DNA of 64,000 nt from Methylopila capsulata (GTDB taxonomy: Bacteria; Pseudomonadota; Alphaproteobacteria; Rhizobiales; Methylopilaceae): assembly GCF_016907975.1 (NCBI RefSeq), contig NZ_JAFBCY010000003.1, positions 1 to 64,000 on the forward strand. Reading direction: 5' to 3'. The position numbers were made by a program, and so were the translations under genes. Shown here in pieces: positions 30,615 through 38,748 of this stretch; the stretch's first letter is position 1; each line of letters opens with the position of its first letter. The notes under the pieces were generated by a model. It did no database searches. It saw only the letters and a program-made list of their open reading frames with translations, and was not told the origin of the DNA.

Positions 30615-31595
30615 ATGGACTACGTGAAGCTCGGCCGGACCGGCCTCGAGGTCTCGCGCATCGTGCTCGGCTGCATGACCTACGGCGTTCCGGACCGCGG
30701 CAACCACGCCTGGACCCTGCCCGAGGACGAAAGCCGCCCCTTCCTCGCCAAGGCGCTCGATCTCGGCATCACCACCTTCGACACCGCGAACAGCTACTCC
30801 GACGGCACCTCCGAGGAGATCGTGGGCCGCGCCCTGAAGGACTACGTCGCCCGCGATGAGGTGGTGATCGCCACCAAGGTCTACTTCCCCATGAGCAAGG
30901 GTCCGAACGGCGGCGGGCTGTCGCGCAAGGCGATCTTCGCCTCGATCGACGCCAGCCTGAAGCGGCTCGGCACCGACTTCGTCGACCTCTACCAGATCCA
31001 CCGCTGGGACTACGGCACGCCGATCGAGGAGACGATGGAGGCGCTGCACGACGTGGTGAAGGCCGGCAAGGTCCGGTACCTCGGCGCCTCGTCCATGTAC
31101 GCGTGGCAGTTCGCCAAGGCGCTTTCGACGTCGCGGCTGAACGGCTGGACCGAGTTCGTCTCCATGCAGAACCAGCTGAACCTGCTCTACCGCGAGGAGG
31201 AGCGCGAGATGCTGCCGCTCTGCGCCGACGAAGGGGTCGGCGTGCTGCCGTGGAGCCCCCTCGCCCGCGGCCGGCTGACCCGCGAGGCCGGCGCGTCGAG
31301 CGGCCGGCAGGAGACCGACGCGGTGGGCAAGTCGCTGTTCGGGGCCACGGAGGCCGCCGACGCGAAGGTGATCGACGCGGTGGGCCAGATCGCGAAGGCG
31401 CGCGGCGTGCCGCGGGCGCAGGTCGCGCTGGCCTGGGTGCTCGAGAAGGAGGAGGTGACCGCGCCGATCATCGGCGCCTCGAAGCCGCACCATCTCGAGG
31501 ACGCCGTGGCCGCGCTGTCGCTGGACCTCACCTCCGAGGAGATCGAGGCGCTGGAGGCGCCCTATACGCCGCACGCCGTGGCGGGCTTTTCCTGA
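30615..31595 (+). CDS. Aldo/keto reductase
   Basis: A 326-residue cytoplasmic NADPH-dependent oxidoreductase with a TIM barrel. FDTANSYSDG (catalytic Asp and Tyr, about residues 56-65), ATKVYFP (Lys near residue 90) and YQIHRWD (His near residue 131) complete the DYKH tetrad. The C-terminal IIGASKPHHLEDAV binds the nicotinamide cofactor phosphate. The ATG at 30615 follows GGGAG. It resembles the AKR11/13-like bacterial group; the substrate is unknown. It stands alone on the plus strand. Confidence 0.9.
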   Translation: MDYVKLGRTGLEVSRIVLGCMTYGVPDRGNHAWTLPEDESRPFLAKALDLGITTFDTANSYSDGTSEEIVGRALKDYVARDEVVIATKVYFPMSKGPNGGGLSRKAIFASIDASLKRLGTDFVDLYQIHRWDYGTPIEETMEALHDVVKAGKVRYLGASSMYAWQFAKALSTSRLNGWTEFVSMQNQLNLLYREEEREMLPLCADEGVGVLPWSPLARGRLTREAGASSGRQETDAVGKSLFGATEAADAKVIDAVGQIAKARGVPRAQVALAWVLEKEEVTAPIIGASKPHHLEDAVAALSLDLTSEEIEALEAPYTPHAVAGFS

Positions 31596-31640
31596 GCGCT
31601 CGCCAGGAACCGTCGGGCTGAGGTGAACTTCGGGCTCAGG

Positions 31641-31685
31641 CGAACACGCCGTCATGCCCGGCGACGCGGGCGTGACGGCGTGTCG
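31641..31685. repeat. Truncated GTCATGCCCG repeat
   Basis: ACGCCGTCATGCCCGGCGAC followed by GCGGGCGTGACGGCGTGT: the two ends of the family seen at 14259-14347, joined without the middle. It sits 12 nt from the fmdB stop and may act as the convergent hairpin between the reductase and fmdB. Confidence 0.65.
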
Positions 31686-31697
31686 CCGGACAGGCCG

Positions 31698-32033
31698 TCA
31701 GTGGCTGATCATCCAGGGCCGCGCGTTCGGGAAGCTCTTGGCGGCCGGCGGCTGCGCGGCGACCGCGGCCGGCGTCTTCAGGCCGCGGCCGGAGCAGCAG
31801 CCGCAACCGGGAGCGTGGCTCTTCGAGCTCTTCGGCGCATGCGACGAGCGCTCGTTGGTGGCCATGGCGATGCGGCGGGCGGGATCCATGCCGGCGAGCG
31901 CGGGCGCGGTCAGCATGACCCGCGGGGCCTCGTCGCCGCAGAGCGGGCAGGCGTGCGGATCCTGGAAAGCCGCCATCGGGCGCAGCGCGGTGAAGGGGCC
32001 GCAGTCGTCGCAGGCGTATTCGTAGACGGGCAT
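31698..32033 (-). CDS. fmdB: FmdB-family zinc ribbon protein
   Basis: A 111-residue protein. The N-terminal zinc ribbon MPVYEYACDDCGPF...HACPLCGD (Cys 8, 11, 29, 32) is typical of FmdB, first described as a putative regulator of the formamidase gene in Methylophilus. A second cysteine cluster, CGCC, is near residue 77, then an Ala/Pro-rich tail. It follows fmdA on the same strand after a 160-nt gap holding a palindromic repeat, so it is probably the last gene of the urt-fmd operon. Confidence 0.9.
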   Translation of the reverse strand: MPVYEYACDDCGPFTALRPMAAFQDPHACPLCGDEAPRVMLTAPALAGMDPARRIAMATNERSSHAPKSSKSHAPGCGCCSGRGLKTPAAVAAQPPAAKSFPNARPWMISH

Positions 32034-32049
32034 TTGAAATCTCCCAGAG

Positions 32050-32159
32050 CGTCATCCCGGACAAGCGGCGGAGCCGCGCCGATCCGGGATCGTTTTTCGA
32101 GAGAGCGCCTTTCCGGGAAACGATCCCGGCTCGCAGCTTGCGCTACGGCCGGGATGACG
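32050..32159. repeat. Palindromic intergenic repeat, GTCATCCCGG...CCGGGATGAC type
   Basis: CGTCATCCCGGACAAGCGGC and GCTACGGCCGGGATGACG are inverted ends; GATCCGGGATCGTTT and AAACGATCCCGGCT pair inside. It lies between fmdA and fmdB and belongs with 9711-9825. Confidence 0.8.
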
Positions 32160-32193
32160 GCTGCTTCCTCGGCCGCAGCGCTGAAACCGCCGT

Positions 32194-33423
32194 TCAGAGG
32201 TCCGGCGCGATCGGCATCTGGATCGAGCCGTCGATGAACTTCACCGGGCCGGCCGCGGTCGGGTTGATGTCGAACTCGAAGATCTTGGTCGGCAGCCACA
32301 GCGTGGCGCAGGCGTTCGGGATGTCGACGACGCCCGAGATGTGGCCCTGCACCGGGGCGGTGCCGAGGATCGAGTAGGCCTGTGCGCCGGAGTAGCCGAA
32401 CTTCTTCAGATACTCGATGGCGTTGAGGCAGGCCTGGCGGTAGGCGACGCCGACGTCGAGGTAGTGCTGCTCGCCGTACTCGTCGACCGAGATGCCCTCG
32501 AAGATCAGGTAGTCGTCGTACTTCGGGGTGATCACCGACGGCTTGAAGATCGGGTTCTTGATCCCGTACTTCGACATGCCGTCCTTGATGACGTCGACCT
32601 TGAGATGCAGCCAGCCGGCCATCTCGATCGCGCCGCAGAAGGTGATCTCGCCGTCGCCCTGGCTGAAATGCAGGTCGCCCATCGAGAGGCCGCCGCCCGG
32701 CACGTAGACGGGGAAGTAGATCTTGGAGCCGCGCGACAGATCCTTGATGTCGCAGTTGCCGCCATGCTCACGCGGCGGAACGGTGCGCACGGCTTCGGCC
32801 GCGGCCGCGGCCTTCGCGTCGCCGGTCAGCCGGCCCATGTGCGCGGTCGGCGCGAACGGCACGGTGCCGACCGCCGGCACGCGGTCCTTGTGCTTCTCGA
32901 CGAACGGGATCTCACGGTCGTTCCATGTCTTGAGCAGCTTCGGATCCGGCAGGCAGCCGATCAGGCCGGGATGGATCAGGCCGGGGAAGCGCACGCCGGG
33001 GATGTGGCGCGACTTGGTGAACATGCCCTCGAAGTCCCAGATCGACTTCTGCGCCGAGGGGTAGTGGTCGGTCAGGAAACCGCCGCCGTTGTTCTTCGAG
33101 AAGAAGCCGTTGAAGCCCCACTGGCTCTCGGCCTTGGCGCCGATGTCGAGCAGGTCGACGACCAGCAGGTCGCCCGGCTCCGCGCCCTCGACGCCGATCG
33201 GGCCCGACAGGAAGTGGACGATCGAGAGGTCGATGTCGCGCACGTCCGAGGCGTCGTCGTTGTTTTTGACGAAGCCGCCGGTCCAGTCGTAGGTCTCGAT
33301 CAGGAAGTCGTCGCCGGGCTTCACCCAGGCCACGATCGGGATGTCCGGGTGCCAGCGGTTGTGCACCATGTCGTTATCGTAGGCCGACTGGGTCAGGTCG
33401 ACCTTGATCAGCGTTTCGGTCAT
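32194..33423 (-). CDS. fmdA: Formamidase
   Basis: A 409-residue amidohydrolase of the acetamidase/formamidase family that splits formamide (and often short amides) to ammonia and formate. The N-terminal part (ETLIKVDLTQSAYDNDMVHNRW), GDLLVVDLLDIG near residue 105 and the PPREHGGNCDIKDLSRGS segment near residue 225, with conserved acidic, His and Cys residues, match FmdA. The ATG is at 33423. It follows urtE by 59 nt, so uptake and hydrolysis genes form one unit. Confidence 0.95.
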   Translation of the reverse strand: MTETLIKVDLTQSAYDNDMVHNRWHPDIPIVAWVKPGDDFLIETYDWTGGFVKNNDDASDVRDIDLSIVHFLSGPIGVEGAEPGDLLVVDLLDIGAKAESQWGFNGFFSKNNGGGFLTDHYPSAQKSIWDFEGMFTKSRHIPGVRFPGLIHPGLIGCLPDPKLLKTWNDREIPFVEKHKDRVPAVGTVPFAPTAHMGRLTGDAKAAAAAEAVRTVPPREHGGNCDIKDLSRGSKIYFPVYVPGGGLSMGDLHFSQGDGEITFCGAIEMAGWLHLKVDVIKDGMSKYGIKNPIFKPSVITPKYDDYLIFEGISVDEYGEQHYLDVGVAYRQACLNAIEYLKKFGYSGAQAYSILGTAPVQGHISGVVDIPNACATLWLPTKIFEFDINPTAAGPVKFIDGSIQMPIAPDL

Positions 33424-33482
33424 CTGGCAGCTCCCCTTTTTCAGTTTGTGCGTGGCGTGCGCAAGGCGCGGTCTGGCGCGGC

Positions 33483-34172
33483 TTACACCGACAGGTACTT
33501 GGACACCTGAGCCTCATCGACGTCCGCGCGCTGGGCGTCGTGGACGATCTCGCCGTTCTCGACGACCAGCACCCGGTCGGCGACGTCGAGGGCGAAGCTC
33601 AGCACCTGTTCGGAGACCACGATCGACAGGCCGCGGTCGTCGCGGATGCGGCGGAGCGTGCGGGCCATCTCGCGGATGATCGACGGCTGGATGCCCTCGG
33701 TCGGCTCGTCCAGCAGCAGCACCTTCGGCTTGGTGGCGAGCGCGCGGGCGATGGCGAGCTGCTGCTGCTGGCCGCCGGAGAGGTTGCCGGCGCGGCGCCC
33801 CTTCATCTCCAGCAGCACGGGGAACAGCTCGTAGATGTCGTCGGGCACCTTGCGGTCGCCGGAGGCGACGAGGCCGGTCTCGATGTTCTCCTTCACCGTC
33901 ATGGTGGAGAACACCATGCGGCCCTGCGGCACGTAGGCGACGCCCTTCTTCACCCGCTGGTGGCTCTTGAGGCCGTTGATGTCCTCGCCGCCGAGCCGGA
34001 TCGAGCCCGCCGTGGTCGGGAGGATGCCCATCATGGCCTTCATCAGCGTGGTCTTGCCCATGCCGTTGCGGCCCATGATCGCGACGATCTCGTTCGGCGC
34101 GACCTTGAAGTTCATGCCATGGAGCACTTCGCTCTGGCCGTAGGCGACGCGCAGGGATTCGACGTCCAGCAT
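33483..34172 (-). CDS. urtE: Urea/short-chain amide ABC transporter ATP-binding protein UrtE
   Basis: A 229-residue LivF-like ATPase. Walker A is GRNGMGKTT near residue 36, signature LSGGQQQQLAIARAL, Walker B VLLLDEPTEGIQPSI. The ATG at 34172 (MLDVESLRVAYGQSEVLHGM) gives the family length; the longer frame reads into urtD. It pairs with UrtD at the inner membrane. The C-terminus AQVSKYLSV is typical of UrtE. Confidence 0.93.
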   Translation of the reverse strand: MLDVESLRVAYGQSEVLHGMNFKVAPNEIVAIMGRNGMGKTTLMKAMMGILPTTAGSIRLGGEDINGLKSHQRVKKGVAYVPQGRMVFSTMTVKENIETGLVASGDRKVPDDIYELFPVLLEMKGRRAGNLSGGQQQQLAIARALATKPKVLLLDEPTEGIQPSIIREMARTLRRIRDDRGLSIVVSEQVLSFALDVADRVLVVENGEIVHDAQRADVDEAQVSKYLSV

Positions 34173-34183
34173 CGCTTCGCTCC

Positions 34184-34942
34184 TCAATGGCCGAGATAGA
34201 CTTCGACGACCTTGGGATCGGTCTTCACCTTCTGCATGGACCCTTCCGAAAGGATCTTGCCCTGGTGGAGCACCGTCACCTTGTGCGCGATGTCTTCGAC
34301 GAACTTCATGTCGTGCTCGATGACGAGCACCGAGCGGTTCTTGATGATGGTGTTGAGCAGCTCGGCGGTCTTGATGCGCTCGCTCACGCTCATGCCGGCG
34401 ACCGGCTCGTCCAGCATCAGCAGCTCCGGGTCCTGGATCAGCAGCATGCCGATTTCGAGCCACTGCTTCTGGCCGTGGCTCAGGAACGCCGCGCGCTCGT
34501 GCAGCTTGTCCTTGAGGAAGATGATCTCGGAGACCTCCTCCACCCGGTCCCGCACCGCCTGGTCGCGCTTGAAGGTCAGCGCGCCCCAGACCGAGCGGCC
34601 CTTCGGGTAGGAGATCTCGAGGTTCTCGAAGATAGTCAGGTCGTCGTAAATCGACGGCGTCTGGAACTTGCGGCCGACGCCCGAGAGCACGATCTGGCTC
34701 TCGCTCATCTTGGTGAGCTCCGCCCCGCGGAAGCGGATGGAGCCGGCGGTCGCCTTGGTCTTCCCGCAGATGAGGTCGAGCACCGTGGTCTTGCCGGCCC
34801 CATTGGGGCCGATGATCACGCGGATCTCGTTCTCGTCCACGTAGAACGACAGGTCGTTCACCGCCTTGAAGCCGTCGAAGGAGACGGTGAGGGCCTCGAC
34901 CGCGAGCAGGTAGTCCTTGGGAGGGGTTCCGATGGTGGTCAC
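34184..34942 (-). CDS. urtD: Urea/short-chain amide ABC transporter ATP-binding protein UrtD
   Basis: A 252-residue LivG-like ATPase. Walker A is GPNGAGKTT, Walker B LLMLDEPVAGMS; the signature is LSHGQKQWLEIGMLL, the variant seen in UrtD. DLSFYVDENEIRVIIGPNG is also characteristic. GTG start at 34942 with GAGGA upstream. It follows urtC by 10 nt. Confidence 0.94.
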   Translation of the reverse strand: MTTIGTPPKDYLLAVEALTVSFDGFKAVNDLSFYVDENEIRVIIGPNGAGKTTVLDLICGKTKATAGSIRFRGAELTKMSESQIVLSGVGRKFQTPSIYDDLTIFENLEISYPKGRSVWGALTFKRDQAVRDRVEEVSEIIFLKDKLHERAAFLSHGQKQWLEIGMLLIQDPELLMLDEPVAGMSVSERIKTAELLNTIIKNRSVLVIEHDMKFVEDIAHKVTVLHQGKILSEGSMQKVKTDPKVVEVYLGH

Positions 34943-34952
34943 GGGGCGGTCC

Positions 34953-36098
34953 TCACTCGGCGGGGGCGGTGGAGGCCGCCTGCTTGGCGACGTCGTCGCC
35001 CTGGTGCTTAGGGCGCAGCTTCAGAGCCCGGTCGATCGGCGGCTGGACGTAGTCGTTCCAGATGCCCGCGAGGCCGTTCGGGAAGGCGAGCACCACCGCG
35101 ATGAACAGGCCGCCGAGGCCGAGCAGCCAGAGCTCCGGGAAGCTCTCGGACAGGCTGGTCTTGGCGAAGTTGACCGCGAGCGTCCCGTAGATCGCGCCGA
35201 ACAGCGACATCCGCCCGCCGACGGCGGTGAAGATCACCATCTCGATCGAGGGCACGATGCCGACCAGCGAGGGCGACATGAAGCCGACCTGCAGGGTGAA
35301 CATCGCGCCGCCGAGCGCCGCGAACACGCCGGCGAGGCAGAACACGAAGATCTGGAAGTTGGCGACGGAGTAGCCGGAGAACCGTACGCGGTCCTCCTTC
35401 TCGCGCATCGCCACCAGGATGCGGCCGAGCTTCGAAGCGCGGACGAACAGCGCGAGGCCGACCACGCTCAGCAGGAGAACGACGTTCACGAAGTAGAGGA
35501 TGAACTTCGCGCTGTCGGTGCGAATGTCCCAGCCGTGCAGCGTGCGCAGGTCGGTGATGCCGTTGACGCCGCCGGTGTAGCCCTGCTGCCCGATGATCAG
35601 GATGGTCGCGATCGCCGCGATCGCCTGGGTGATGATCGCGAAGTACACGCCCGACACGCGGCGCTTGAACATCGCCGAGCCGATCACGAAGGCGAAGAAC
35701 GCCGGCACCAGGATGATCAGCAGGATCGTCAGCGGCAGCGAGTGGAACGGCTGCCAGAAGTACGGAAGCTCGGTGATCTGGTTCCAGTCCATGAAGTCCG
35801 GGATGCCGGGCGTGGACTGGATCTTGGTGTTCTCGACCGACGAGGCCTCGAGCTTGAGGTACATCGCCATGCCGTAGCCGCCGAGCGCGAAGAACACGCC
35901 CTGGCCGAGCGACAGGATGCCGCCGTAGCCCCAGCACAGCACCAGGCCGACCGCCACGAAGGCGTAGGTCAGGTACTTGCCGACGAGGTTCAACCGGAAC
36001 CCGTCGAGCAGGGCGGGAAAGACGATGAGCAGGAGGGCTGCGACGACCGCCAGGGCGAGCATGTCCCGGCGGTTGAGGAAGGAGGGCGCGGTCTTCAT
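34953..36098 (-). CDS. urtC: Urea/short-chain amide ABC transporter permease UrtC
   Basis: A 381-residue LivM-like inner-membrane permease with about ten helices. LCWGYGGILSLGQGVFFALGGYGMAMYLK near residue 53 and MREKEDRVRFSGYSVANFQIFVF near residue 235 (EAA-like coupling region) match UrtC; short parts only are cited. The MKTAPSFLNRRDM start at 36098 is 14 nt after the urtB stop. Confidence 0.94.
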   Translation of the reverse strand: MKTAPSFLNRRDMLALAVVAALLLIVFPALLDGFRLNLVGKYLTYAFVAVGLVLCWGYGGILSLGQGVFFALGGYGMAMYLKLEASSVENTKIQSTPGIPDFMDWNQITELPYFWQPFHSLPLTILLIILVPAFFAFVIGSAMFKRRVSGVYFAIITQAIAAIATILIIGQQGYTGGVNGITDLRTLHGWDIRTDSAKFILYFVNVVLLLSVVGLALFVRASKLGRILVAMREKEDRVRFSGYSVANFQIFVFCLAGVFAALGGAMFTLQVGFMSPSLVGIVPSIEMVIFTAVGGRMSLFGAIYGTLAVNFAKTSLSESFPELWLLGLGGLFIAVVLAFPNGLAGIWNDYVQPPIDRALKLRPKHQGDDVAKQAASTAPAE

Positions 36099-36112
36099 CT
36101 GGGTGTCGCTCC

Positions 36113-37039
36113 TCAGCGCCGGACTTTGAGGGTGAAGAGGCCCTGCGGCCGCAGCATCAGGATGGCGACGACGGTCAGCAGCGTGATGACCTTGGCCATC
36201 GAGCCCGAAAGGAAGAATTCGAGGGTCGACTGCGTCTGCGAGATCGAGAAGGCCGAAGCGATAGTGCCGAGCAGGCTGGTCGCGCCGCCGAAGACGACGA
36301 TCAGGAAGGTGTCGACGATGTAGAGCTGGCCGGAGGTCGGGCCGGTCGAGCCGATCATCGTGAAGGCGGAGCCCGCGACGCCCGCGATGCCGCAGCCGAG
36401 GCCGAAGGTCAGGCGATCGACCTTCTCGGTGTCGATGCCGACGGCGCCGGCCATGACCCGGTTCTGCACGACCGCGCGGACCTGCTGTCCCCAGCGCGAC
36501 TTGTACATGAGCAGCGCCACCGTGACCGTGATCAGCGTCGTCAGGCACATGACGAAGACGCCGTTGATCGGCACCTCGATGACGTCCGTCACCGGAAGCG
36601 AGCCGAGCAGCCAGTCCGGCAGCACCACGCCGACCTCGCGCGGGCCGAAAACGGACCGGTAGGTCTGCTGAAGAATGAGGCTGAGGCCCCAGGTCGCGAG
36701 CAGCGTGTCCAGCGGACGCTTGTAGAGCCGTTTGATCAGCGTCCACTCCACCAGCATTCCGAGCGCCCCGGACGCGACGAACGCGAGCGCCATGGCCACG
36801 AAGAAGTAGGCCGGGAACAGCGACGGCAGCTGCGCCTGGAAGAACTCCGAGCAGAAGTAGGTGACGTAGGCCCCGAGGATCATGAACTCGCCGTGGGCCA
36901 TGTTGATCACGCCCATCTGCCCAAAGATGATCGCAAGGCCGAGAGCCATAAGAACGTAGACGGAAAACAGGATCAGGCCGGCGAAGCCCTGCATCGCGAA
37001 GATCGCGCCGAGATCGCCAAGAGAGTAGTCGCCGAGCAT
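36113..37039 (-). CDS. urtB: Urea/short-chain amide ABC transporter permease UrtB
   Basis: A 308-residue LivH-like permease. ALGLAIIFGQMGVINMAHGE near residue 31 and TEKVDRLTFGLGCGIAGVAG near residue 205 are the conserved core. Compared with some UrtB proteins there is no long N-terminal periplasmic region. It is separated from urtA by 179 nt containing a palindromic repeat. Confidence 0.93.
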   Translation of the reverse strand: MLGDYSLGDLGAIFAMQGFAGLILFSVYVLMALGLAIIFGQMGVINMAHGEFMILGAYVTYFCSEFFQAQLPSLFPAYFFVAMALAFVASGALGMLVEWTLIKRLYKRPLDTLLATWGLSLILQQTYRSVFGPREVGVVLPDWLLGSLPVTDVIEVPINGVFVMCLTTLITVTVALLMYKSRWGQQVRAVVQNRVMAGAVGIDTEKVDRLTFGLGCGIAGVAGSAFTMIGSTGPTSGQLYIVDTFLIVVFGGATSLLGTIASAFSISQTQSTLEFFLSGSMAKVITLLTVVAILMLRPQGLFTLKVRR

Positions 37040-37079
37040 GAGCTTTCTCCGCTTCCGGACGCATCTTCAAGGAAACGGG

Positions 37080-37167
37080 CGTCATGGTCCGGCTTGACCG
37101 GACCATCCATGTCGGGCCTGGATCGCCACGCCCGGCGTGGGTCCTCCGGTCGAGCCGGAGGACGACG
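37080..37167. repeat. Palindromic intergenic repeat, TCCGG-cTTGA-CCGGA type
   Basis: Near-identical ends to the element at 8631-8720: TCCGGCTTGACCGGACCATC at the left and CCTCCGGTCGAGCCGGAGGA at the right. Placed between urtA and urtB, it could reduce downstream expression or protect the urtA mRNA, as REP-like hairpins do after binding-protein genes. Confidence 0.8.
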
Positions 37168-37218
37168 CCGCGTTTGAGGGAAGCGGGAGCGCAGACCGTC
37201 AGGCCGCGCCCCGCAACC

Positions 37219-38481
37219 TCACTGGTAGCCCTTCGGGAAGGGGTTCGGCTCGATCAGCTCGGGGCTCTCGTAGACCACCTTGAACTGGCCGTCCTTCTGG
37301 GCGAGGCCGATGCGGGTCTTGGACCAGAGGTGGTGGTTCGCGTGGACCTTGACGTAGCCTTCCGGCGCCTTGGTGAACTCGATGCCCTCAGAGGCCACGG
37401 CGATCTTGTCGACGTCGAAGGAGCCCGCCTTCTCGACGGTCATCTTCCAGATCCACGGGCCGAGATAGGCGGCCTGCGTCACGTCGCCGATGACGGTCTT
37501 CTCGCCCCACATCTTCTTGAACGCCGCGACGAACTCCTTGTTGTTCGGGTTGTCGAGCGACTGGAAGTACTTCATGCACGAGTAGGCGCCGGCGATGTTG
37601 TCGCCGCCGATGCCGTCGATCTCGTCCTCGGTGACCGAGATCGTGATCAGGGTCTGCTTCTCGAGGTTGATGCCGGCGGCCTTCAGCTGCTTGTAGAACG
37701 CCACGTTCGACCCGCCGACCACGTCGGTGAAGATCACGTCCGGCTTGGTCAGCTTGAGCTTGTTGATGACCGAGTTGAACTGGGTGTGGCCGAGCGGGAA
37801 GTACTCCTCGCCGACGACCTTGGTGCCCGTCAGGTGATTCTCGATGTGCTTGCGCGCGATCTTGTTCGACGTGCGCGGCCAGATGTAGTCCGAACCGATG
37901 AAGTAGAAGGTCTTGGCGCCCTTCTCCTTCACGACCCAGTTGATCGACTCGAGGATCTGCTGGGTGGCTTCCTGGCCGGTGTAGATGACGTTCTTCGACT
38001 GCTCGAGGCCTTCGTAGAACGTCGGGTAGTACAGCATGCCGTTGTACTGCTCGATCACCGGCAGCACGGCCTTGCGGGAGGCGGAGGTCCAGCAGCCCAT
38101 GATGGCCGCGACCTTGTCCTGCACGAGCAGCTTCTTGGCCTTCTCGGCGAAGGTCGGCCAGTCGGACGCGCCGTCTTCCTGGATGAACTTGATCTTGCGG
38201 CCGAGCACGCCGCCCATCTCGTTGATCTGCGCGATCGCGAGCTTCTCGGCCTGGATCGAGCCGGTCTCGGAAATCGCCATCGTGCCGGTGGCGGAATGCA
38301 GGATGCCGACCGTCACCTCGGTGTCCGTCACCGCGAGGCCGGTGGTGTTGACCGCGGCCGTCGCCGGCGTCTGCGCGAACGCCGTCTTCGGCATCATCCC
38401 GGCGAAAGGCGCCGCCGCCATGCCCATCAAGAGCTTGCGGCGGAGCGGCGAATGAAATCCCGTCTTGTCGTCGCGCGACAT
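37219..38481 (-). CDS. urtA: Urea/short-chain amide ABC transporter substrate-binding protein
   Basis: A 420-residue periplasmic binding protein. The N-terminus has a Tat-like signal (PLRRKLLMGMAAAPFAGM, residues 12-29) ending near AFAQ. VTVGILHSATGTMAISETG starts the mature type I fold, with GCWTSASRKAVLPVIEQYNG and YYPTFYEGLEQSKNVIYTGQ characteristic of UrtA/FmdD; short parts are cited. A GGAG ribosome site lies 7 nt before the ATG. It is the first gene of the urtABCDE-fmdAB unit and divergent from the fused sensor kinase. Confidence 0.95.
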   Translation of the reverse strand: MSRDDKTGFHSPLRRKLLMGMAAAPFAGMMPKTAFAQTPATAAVNTTGLAVTDTEVTVGILHSATGTMAISETGSIQAEKLAIAQINEMGGVLGRKIKFIQEDGASDWPTFAEKAKKLLVQDKVAAIMGCWTSASRKAVLPVIEQYNGMLYYPTFYEGLEQSKNVIYTGQEATQQILESINWVVKEKGAKTFYFIGSDYIWPRTSNKIARKHIENHLTGTKVVGEEYFPLGHTQFNSVINKLKLTKPDVIFTDVVGGSNVAFYKQLKAAGINLEKQTLITISVTEDEIDGIGGDNIAGAYSCMKYFQSLDNPNNKEFVAAFKKMWGEKTVIGDVTQAAYLGPWIWKMTVEKAGSFDVDKIAVASEGIEFTKAPEGYVKVHANHHLWSKTRIGLAQKDGQFKVVYESPELIEPNPFPKGYQ

Positions 38482-38535
38482 CAGCGTCTCCGTCAGTCAC
38501 CCGGCTCGTCGGCGAGCCCCCGAATGCCGGAGAGA

Positions 38536-38553
38536 CTGCGGTTTGTTCCGCAG
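38536..38553. promoter_or_regulatory. Small hairpin in the urtA leader
   Basis: CTGCGG (38536-38541), TTTGTT, CCGCAG (38548-38553) is a perfect 6-bp inverted repeat between the putative operator and the urtA start. It could be part of a second operator or a leader stem. Confidence 0.4.
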
Positions 38554-38561
38554 CGCAGCAT

Positions 38562-38579
38562 ATACGTCGGTTGACGTAT
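38562..38579. promoter_or_regulatory. Candidate operator ATACGTC-N4-GACGTAT
   Basis: A perfect 7-bp inverted repeat with a 4-nt spacer, in the divergent gap between urtA and the kinase gene, 80 nt before the urtA start. On the minus strand it is followed by TATATGCTG, a plausible -10 region, so a bound protein would sit at about -35. LuxR/NarL-type regulators bind such dyads, and one is encoded just downstream of the kinase. Binding is inferred, not shown. Confidence 0.45.
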
Positions 38580-38748
38580 GTCGGTCGCGCCGCCGCCGGC
38601 CCTAGGCTGCACGACGCTTGTCCGCCGCTCCCGTGATTGGGACTTGATCAGGACGGCCAATTTCTTGCATGCCACGTTCGGACGTCGGCCTGGGCCCGGC
38701 GACGAGGGGATGCACAAGCGACATGGCCATCGGCCCCAGGCGGACGGC

